The notes beneath the pieces were generated by a model. It saw nothing but the letters and a program-made list of their open reading frames with translations, had not been told where the DNA came from and did not search any database. A DNA stretch of 48,766 bases, from contig CAZERC010000013.1 of NCBI GenBank assembly GCA_964515395.1, positions 1-48,766 of the forward strand, in the 5' to 3' direction. Every line of letters starts with the position of its first letter. Within the stretch, counting starts at the first letter, position 1. Positions 43,393-48,766 of this stretch are shown piece by piece. The stretch is from UBA1876 sp964515395. Its GTDB lineage: Bacteria > Synergistota > Synergistia > Synergistales > Thermovirgaceae. A program made the translations under genes and the position numbers.

Positions 43393-44460
43393 TCAGCCCA
43401 TCAAAAACCGGAAGAAAAGGGGAAGGACGGCCAGCACGCTGATGAGCCGCACCGTGTGAAGCACGCTGACGGTGAGTGCATCGGCTCCCACTTCGTCGGC
43501 GACGAGGCTCATCTGGGTGAGTCCCCCGGGAGAGGAAACCAGCAGGCAGGTGATGTAGCTCCAGTCCGTTACCTTGTAGAGGATGAGGCTCAGAAGAAGT
43601 CCGGACAGGATCATGACCACCGCCAGGATCAAGACGGGAAAGAGCATCTCCGACAGAAGCGTCAGGGTTTCCGGGGTGATCTCCTGGGCGATGGCGAGTC
43701 CCACTCCGACGCGGGCGAGTGAACGCAGTGTCGGGTGAACCCGGGGGAGGCCGCCTTTGACGACGTTGAAAACGCCTACGGCAGCCATGGAGCCGAGCAG
43801 GTCGCCGGCGGGAAGGCCCAGGGCTCTGCCGCCGAGTCCGCCGGCGATGGCCACCAGGATAAGGACCGTCACGCCCGAGCTGTCCGTTGTGCCGGGCGCG
43901 GCATCATCGGAGGGTGTCTCGTCATCTTCCAGGGAAGCCCCCTGCCCTCTTTTGATCTTTGCGCTGACACAGCGGGCCAGAAATGGCATCAGGATGAGGA
44001 ACAGGACCACCCTGACAAGCTGAAGCAGCGTGACGGCGACGGTATCGGCGTCCAGGGAGAAGGCCAGAAGAGCCATTTCCGAAATGCCGCCCGTGGTGGA
44101 ACCCAGAAGGGCCGTGCTCAGCGGGAGATGGGTGGCCCAGTAGAGCAAAAAGCCTGAGGTCACGGAAAGAACCAGCATCCAGGCCGAAACCAGCAGCGCA
44201 GGCAACAGCATCTTCCGCAGTTCGCGGAAAATATTCCGGTCGATCTTGAGCCCGAGGAAGGCCCCGATAACCAGCTTGCAGACGAAGGTGACCTCCTGGG
44301 TCGGGAAATCAAAACTGATCCCGAACATACCGAGGCCCGCAGCCAAAAACAGGGCCCCAAGCATGTCCGGGGAAGGAAACCTGAAAAAGGAGAACAGTTT
44401 CCAGCCGGCGATTCCCACGATGAAAAGAAAGGCGATTCCCGCCATGATTTCTCCGTTCAT
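43393..44460 (-). CDS. AbrB-family membrane protein
   Basis: 355-aa polytopic protein with two homologous halves of AbrB type, once called putative ammonia monooxygenase. About ten membrane segments are likely, with a charged acidic linker (DDETPSDDAAPGTTD) in the middle. STTGGISEMALLAFSLDADT in the first half and SSPGGLTQMSLVADEVGADA in the second are the paired family motifs. It starts 170 bp after the LeuD-like gene and may be in the same operon. Function in the family is uncertain; a transporter role is likely. Confidence 0.82.
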   Translation of the reverse strand: MNGEIMAGIAFLFIVGIAGWKLFSFFRFPSPDMLGALFLAAGLGMFGISFDFPTQEVTFVCKLVIGAFLGLKIDRNIFRELRKMLLPALLVSAWMLVLSVTSGFLLYWATHLPLSTALLGSTTGGISEMALLAFSLDADTVAVTLLQLVRVVLFLILMPFLARCVSAKIKRGQGASLEDDETPSDDAAPGTTDSSGVTVLILVAIAGGLGGRALGLPAGDLLGSMAAVGVFNVVKGGLPRVHPTLRSLARVGVGLAIAQEITPETLTLLSEMLFPVLILAVVMILSGLLLSLILYKVTDWSYITCLLVSSPGGLTQMSLVADEVGADALTVSVLHTVRLISVLAVLPLFFRFLMG

Positions 44461-44630
44461 GTCAGCCGTCCCTTCCTGAATAGTCCGGCCGCCCTGAAAA
44501 GATGAAGGGCCCGCATGTCATGTATTTTCTCATGAAACGGGCGCCGGTAAAGCCCGCTTCCGAAAAGGGGTTTCTCGGGAGACAGCCGGCATTCCTTGCG
44601 GGGGTGGTTCGTGAAAAGGGGCAGCTCTTT

Positions 44631-45143
44631 TTATAACCTGCCCGGCCTGAAGAGGTGTCGTTCCCTGTTGAAAAGGGGAATGAGCCCGCCGGATCGCATA
44701 ATTTCCAGGACGAATCCGCTCGTTCGCGGGAATGCCACGCGGGTGCTTGTGCCGGGCACCTCGATGAGCCCCTTTTCGAGGTCAACGATGACATCGTCTC
44801 CCTCCTGGATCCCCTCCCAGCCCGTTTCGATGACGGCGAGCCCGATGTTGACGGCGTTCCTGAAAAAATTTCGGCTGAAACTCCTGGCGACGACGGCCTC
44901 GATGCCGCAATGTCTGATCATCAGGGCGGCATGTTCCCTGGAGGAGCCGGCCCCGAAATTCGCGCCGGCGAAGATCACGTCGCCTTTTGTGACGGCTTGC
45001 GCAAAACCGGGCCTCAGGTCTTCGAAAAAAAAGGGAAGAAGATCGTCGAGACCGGCGGCTTTCGATATGGCGGATCCGGGGATGATGCTGTCGGCGTTGA
45101 TGTTGTCCTGGTCGAAGACATGGGCTTTCCCCTTGATGGTCAT
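44631..45143 (-). CDS. LeuD-type hydro-lyase small subunit (second copy)
   Basis: 170 aa, swivel domain of the aconitase superfamily. It has DNINADSIIPG in place of the leuD DDVDTDVIIP, and GANFGAGSSREHAALMI in place of GENFGCGSSREHAP. Start ATG 45143 overlaps the large-subunit stop (ATGA). With a transporter operon and no other leu genes near, I infer a catabolic dehydratase such as one acting on a methylmalate or dimethylmalate. The exact substrate cannot be read. Confidence 0.85.
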   Translation of the reverse strand: MTIKGKAHVFDQDNINADSIIPGSAISKAAGLDDLLPFFFEDLRPGFAQAVTKGDVIFAGANFGAGSSREHAALMIRHCGIEAVVARSFSRNFFRNAVNIGLAVIETGWEGIQEGDDVIVDLEKGLIEVPGTSTRVAFPRTSGFVLEIMRSGGLIPLFNRERHLFRPGRL

Positions 45144-46408
45144 TGCCCGTGCCTCCTTTCGGCTCCGGCAAAGGGCGTTATTACGCCGGATACGGCGGAA
45201 AGCGCCGCCGTGACGGGGGAAACGATATGGACCTTCGCCTTCTTGCTCCCCATTCTTCCGGAAACGTTCCGGTTCGTGGTGGAAAGGGCCGTCTCGCCGT
45301 CAGCCAGCAGGCCGCCGTGTCGCCCGGCGCAGGGACCACACCCGGGCGTGTAAAGGATGGCTCCCGCGTCCAGGAAAATCTCCAGCAGCCCTTTTTCGGA
45401 GAGCTCCCGGAGAATCTTCCGGGAGGCGGGCAGGAGGATCATCCTGACCCCCGGACAGATTTTCTTTCCCTCCATGAAGCGGGCGGCGATTTCGAAATCC
45501 TCGAATCGCCCGTTCGTGCAGGATCCCAGGACCACCTGGTCCACGGGCAGGCCCGCCATGTCGGCCACATCCACCACGTCGTCGATGTTCGGCGACCTGG
45601 CGATCTTCGGCCGGAGCGACCCGAGGTCGATCAAAAGCCGTGAAGCGTAACGGGCGTCAGGGTCGGGGGCGACTCCCTCGTTCCGGGGGGTCCCGTTCGA
45701 CCGAAGCCATTCCCGCAGCGCATCGTCAAAGGGCATGACGGCGCTTTTGGCGCCGGCTTCCGAGGCCATGTTGCACAGGGTGATCCGTGACCCGATGGAC
45801 AAAGAAGACAGACCCGCTCCCTGGAATTCGACGCAGGCGTACATGGCCCCTTTCTGGGTGAGCCTGCGGAGCATTTCCAGCGCCGCATCCTTGGCGGTGA
45901 CCCCTTCGGGCAGCGTCCCTTCAAGCTTTACAAGGACCGATTCGGGAACCCTGAACCAGGAGAGCCCCGAGGAAAGCGTGACGGCCGCATCGGCCGCACC
46001 AACGGAGATGCCCATGGCGTTCAGGGCGCCGTAGGAGCATGCGTGGGAGTCCGTGGCCACCACGAGGCCGCCGGGCAGGACATGGCCCCTCTCGATGAGC
46101 AGCTGGTGGCAGATTCCTTCGCCGACCTCGCATGAAGGGATGTCCCGCTGCTTCAGAAACGAACGGATGAGGTTGTGCCGCTGGGCCGTTTCCCTCGTGG
46201 GAGCCGGGGCGAAGTGATCAAGCACGAAGAGCGCCTTCGACCTGTCCCAGATGGAGGCGTCATCCACGAGCTCGAAGCTCTCGATGACGAAGGGGGCGTT
46301 GACGTCCTGGACCATGGCGAAGTCCACTTCCGCCATGCACATGTCCCCGGCCGCCAGGTCCGCCCAGCTTCGTTGGCTCAGGATCTTTTCTGCAATGGTC
46401 TTTCCCAT
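45140..46408 (-). CDS. LeuC-type hydro-lyase large subunit (second copy)
   Basis: 422-aa [4Fe-4S] aconitase-superfamily protein. Cluster cysteines are in GSCTNGR and in YTPGCGPCAGRHGG. ATDSHACSYGALNAMGIS matches the substrate region of LeuC. It is clearly divergent from leuC at 6119-7417. ATG 46408 lies 8 nt after AGAGGG; the in-frame ATG 46426 lacks a site. It lies 28 bp after tctA, so import and dehydration of the substrate are probably linked. Confidence 0.87.
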   Translation of the reverse strand: MGKTIAEKILSQRSWADLAAGDMCMAEVDFAMVQDVNAPFVIESFELVDDASIWDRSKALFVLDHFAPAPTRETAQRHNLIRSFLKQRDIPSCEVGEGICHQLLIERGHVLPGGLVVATDSHACSYGALNAMGISVGAADAAVTLSSGLSWFRVPESVLVKLEGTLPEGVTAKDAALEMLRRLTQKGAMYACVEFQGAGLSSLSIGSRITLCNMASEAGAKSAVMPFDDALREWLRSNGTPRNEGVAPDPDARYASRLLIDLGSLRPKIARSPNIDDVVDVADMAGLPVDQVVLGSCTNGRFEDFEIAARFMEGKKICPGVRMILLPASRKILRELSEKGLLEIFLDAGAILYTPGCGPCAGRHGGLLADGETALSTTNRNVSGRMGSKKAKVHIVSPVTAALSAVSGVITPFAGAERRHGQ

Positions 46409-46436
46409 ACCGGAACCCTCTGGCATCCCGGGCCGG

Positions 46437-47936
46437 TCACGCCGTGGATCCCCGGGATCTTTCGAGCTGCCTTTTGATCATCCGGAACAGCGAGATGCCG
46501 ACAAAGACGAGCGACAGGGAAAGCAGGATGACGCTGGCCGGGTCACCGATGAAAATGCTGTAGTCGCCTCCCGAAATTTCCAAAGAACGCCTGAAATTTG
46601 TTTCGACCAGAAACCCGAGGATGACACCCAGGACCATGGGCAGGGGCGTAAAGCCGAAATAGCGCATCAGGTACCCGATGCCGCCCATGACGAGGACGAG
46701 GGTCGGCTCGAAAAGGCTGTGGTTCAGCGAATAGGCTCCCGAGAGGATCAGTACGTACACGATGGAAAGGACATAGGGTTTCGGCCGGTTCACGAGCCAC
46801 AGGCAGATTTTGAGGGAGACCAGGCCGAAAATGAGCAAAAAGACGTTGGCGAAAAAGAGTCCGCCGAAGAGTCCGTAGACCACATCGGGACTCTTGACGA
46901 AAAGCATCGGCCCGGGCCGCATGCCGTGCAGAAGAAAGCCGCCCAGAAGGATGGCCGACGAGTTGGACCCCGGGATGCCGAAAGCCAGGAGAGGGATAAG
47001 GGTCGTGCTGGTTACCACGTTGTTGGCGCATTCCGGTGCGGCGACGCCTTCTGGGTTTCCCTTGCCCCACTCGTCCTTGGTCCGCGACCAGCGTTTTGCC
47101 TCGTTGAAGGAGATGAAAGCCGCCACGGTCCCCCCGGCTCCGGGGATGATTCCTTCCAGTGTGCCCCAGAAGGCGGCGATCATGTGGGGGATGGCGAGGC
47201 GCTTTCTCCACAGCGAGAAGCTCGGCAGTTTCAGCTTCGTTCCCGTTCCCGCCTTGGGCCAGTCGGGGAGGCCGCTTTGCCGCAGGAGTTCGCTGACGGC
47301 AAAAAGGCCGACCATAATGACGATAGGGCTGATGCCGCTCATGAGGTGGATGGAGCCGAAGGTGAAGCGGTTGGCCCCCGAAACGGGATCGTTGCCGATG
47401 GTGGCGATCATCAGGCCGAAGATTCCAGGGATCAGCCCCTTGAGGAGCGATTCCTCTGAAAGGCTGGCGATGACGCTCAAACCGAGAACGCCGATGGCGA
47501 AAAAGCTTGCGGGAGTGAACAGCAGGGCGACCTCGGCCAGCCATCCGATGAGGGCGACGAGCATGAAAAGGCCGATCATGCCCCCGATAAAACCGCTCAA
47601 GAGTGAAATGCCGAGGGCTTCTCCGCCTCTGCCGTTGAGCTTCATCTGGTAGCCTTCGATGGTCGTCGCGCCGGCCGCGTTGGTCCCCGGAGTGTTGATC
47701 AGTATGGCCGGGATGGAACCGCCGTACTCGGCGCCGCAATAGACGGCCGCCAGGGTAATGATTCCCACCACGGGCTGCATCGTGTAGGTCAGCGGAAGGA
47801 TCAGTGCCATGGAAATCGACGGGGAAATGCCCGGAAGGGCTCCGCCGATCATCCCCCAGATGACTCCGAAGGCGGCTCCCAGGAGGGCGTGGGTTCCAAG
47901 CAGCGTGTCGAAAATGATACCGAGGATATTTTCCAT
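46437..47936 (-). CDS. tctA: Tripartite tricarboxylate transporter, large membrane subunit
   Basis: Inner-membrane subunit (499 aa, about 12 segments) of a TTT-family importer for citrate-like or other carboxylates. GALPGISPSISMALILPLTY near the N-terminus and GAEYGGSIPAILINTPGT are the TctA hallmarks; GIPGSNSSAILLGG repeats the theme in the second half. ATG 47936 lies 9 nt after AGGAGT; GTG 47945 is too close to it. Confidence 0.93.
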   Translation of the reverse strand: MENILGIIFDTLLGTHALLGAAFGVIWGMIGGALPGISPSISMALILPLTYTMQPVVGIITLAAVYCGAEYGGSIPAILINTPGTNAAGATTIEGYQMKLNGRGGEALGISLLSGFIGGMIGLFMLVALIGWLAEVALLFTPASFFAIGVLGLSVIASLSEESLLKGLIPGIFGLMIATIGNDPVSGANRFTFGSIHLMSGISPIVIMVGLFAVSELLRQSGLPDWPKAGTGTKLKLPSFSLWRKRLAIPHMIAAFWGTLEGIIPGAGGTVAAFISFNEAKRWSRTKDEWGKGNPEGVAAPECANNVVTSTTLIPLLAFGIPGSNSSAILLGGFLLHGMRPGPMLFVKSPDVVYGLFGGLFFANVFLLIFGLVSLKICLWLVNRPKPYVLSIVYVLILSGAYSLNHSLFEPTLVLVMGGIGYLMRYFGFTPLPMVLGVILGFLVETNFRRSLEISGGDYSIFIGDPASVILLSLSLVFVGISLFRMIKRQLERSRGSTA

Positions 47937-47955
47937 AAAGGTCACACTCCTAATG

Positions 47956-48444
47956 TCAGGAAAAAAGCAGCGCCAAAAAACCCATCGGCATGGGTATCTT
48001 GAAAATGGCCACGAAAAGGAGCCAGAAAAAGACTCCGGCGCCGAGCGCTGTCATGACGACCTTCCGTGACATGGGTTCGTGGAAAAACAGGATCGTCCAG
48101 AAGACCACCATGGACACCGCTACGGGGTACCCGATATACGGCACGAGCAGCAGGTAGGTGATTCCGATCAGCAACGTGCCGGCGGCCCTGCGGAACATGT
48201 ACAGGTCGGAAGGGCCTTCTTTCTTTTTGCCGTCCGCCTTTTCGGAGGCGGCGGGGGGTTTACTGAAAACCCCCGCCACCACCAGGAGAGCCGAAAGGAC
48301 GAACATGCAAAGTGCGAGCAGTTTCGGAAAGTAGGCCGCGCCGACGGCGTCGCTGAGCGAGCTTCGAGGTATGTCCAGAGCGAAATAGTAGTATGCGGCG
48401 GAAAGAGCCATGAAGGCGGTGCCTGCTATGCAATCCTTGCGCAT
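47956..48444 (-). CDS. tctB: Tripartite tricarboxylate transporter, small membrane subunit
   Basis: 162-aa TctB-type protein with four hydrophobic segments and a Lys-rich cytoplasmic loop (KADGKKKEG) in the middle. The motif AAYFPKLLALCMF near residue 40 is typical. It lies between the binding protein and tctA, 19 bp before tctA. Confidence 0.85.
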   Translation of the reverse strand: MRKDCIAGTAFMALSAAYYYFALDIPRSSLSDAVGAAYFPKLLALCMFVLSALLVVAGVFSKPPAASEKADGKKKEGPSDLYMFRRAAGTLLIGITYLLLVPYIGYPVAVSMVVFWTILFFHEPMSRKVVMTALGAGVFFWLLFVAIFKIPMPMGFLALLFS

Positions 48445-48483
48445 CCCTGGGTCTCCCTTTCTTCAACCAGCCCGGAAGGGTTG

Positions 48484-48766
48484 TCAGTCAATCAGGCCGA
48501 TCGATATCAGATAATCGCGGTATTCTTTCTGGCTCTTCTTGATGAATGCCTGGGTCGCTTCCTGATCCATGTATTTCGGTATCAGGCAGTTTTCTTCGTA
48601 CCATGCCGAGAATTCGGGATGTTCGAGCAGGCGCGGGATCGCTTCCTCCCATGCCGCCACGACGTCTTCGGGAAGTCCCTTCGGACCCGCGAGGCCCCGA
48701 AACTTCGGCAGGATGATATCGTAGCCCTGTTCAACAGCGGTGGGGACGTCGGGAAGCTTTCTGATC
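48484..48766 (-). CDS. tctC: Tripartite tricarboxylate transporter binding protein, C-terminal part
   Basis: Cut by the window edge. The 93 visible C-terminal codons read RKLPDVPTAVEQGYD, then FRGLAGPKGLPEDVVAAWEE, and end in KKSQKEYRDYLISIGLID before TGA. This is the Bug/TctC family C-terminus. It would be the periplasmic receptor for the tctBA importer 39 bp downstream. Confidence 0.85.
   Translation of the reverse strand, partial: IRKLPDVPTAVEQGYDIILPKFRGLAGPKGLPEDVVAAWEEAIPRLLEHPEFSAWYEENCLIPKYMDQEATQAFIKKSQKEYRDYLISIGLID

Noticed and set aside
1..48766. CRISPR arrays, tRNA or rRNA genes, prophage
   Set aside because: No regularly spaced repeats, no cloverleaf or rRNA-like stretches and no phage structural genes were seen by eye.

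Overview
The window is bacterial, GC-rich and densely coded. It looks like a peptide- and amino-acid-fermenting anaerobe, most likely Synergistota. That is an inference from gene content: three peptide ABC transporter operons, an M19 dipeptidase, a tungsten-type aldehyde oxidoreductase, an F420-hydrogenase-beta-like ferredoxin protein, a tripartite tricarboxylate transporter and signs of selenocysteine use. No rRNA, tRNA, CRISPR array, phage gene or transposase was seen.

Region 1 (1-10.9 kb) is branched-chain amino acid synthesis. A GntR/FadR-type regulator (minus) diverges from ilvD (plus), with a FadR/PdhR-like operator between them. Converging on ilvD is a seven-gene minus-strand operon, ilvH-ilvC-leuA-leuC-leuD-leuB-ilvB. 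It starts at a near-consensus promoter (TTGACA-17-TAGAAT), then encodes a 32-residue Ile/Leu/Val-rich leader peptide and an attenuator terminator. It ends at a perfect 32-bp palindromic terminator shared with ilvD.

Region 2 (10.9-22.6 kb) starts with short repeats and a carbon-nitrogen hydrolase. It continues with an orphan glycine-betaine-type binding protein (minus), then a dipeptidase followed by a complete dipeptide ABC operon. An acyl-ACP thioesterase and a UmuC-type polymerase close it.

Region 3 (22.6-27.2 kb) holds a divergent IlvD/Edd paralogue that has lost metal-ligand residues. Just downstream is a small gene with an in-frame UGA (U-R-T-C) and a hairpin starting right after the UGA. 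It is a candidate selenoprotein that ordinary ORF calling splits. An uncharacterised protein and an aldehyde ferredoxin oxidoreductase (AOR) follow.

Region 4 (27.0-39.8 kb) is a 6.3-kb tandem duplication of a five-gene peptide ABC operon, with identical proteins in both copies. It sits between three ~168-bp direct repeats (R1, R2, R3), each made of the AOR 3' end, a terminator and the 3' end of the next (hydrolase) gene. The middle repeat is a chimera of the outer two, as expected from unequal crossing-over.

Region 5 (39.8-48.8 kb) has an alpha/beta hydrolase, a polysaccharide deacetylase-like protein and a universal stress protein. A minus-strand cluster follows: tctC (partial)-tctB-tctA, a second LeuC/LeuD-type hydro-lyase pair, an AbrB-family membrane protein and an FrhB-like iron-sulfur protein. 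This cluster probably imports and dehydrates a di- or tricarboxylate.
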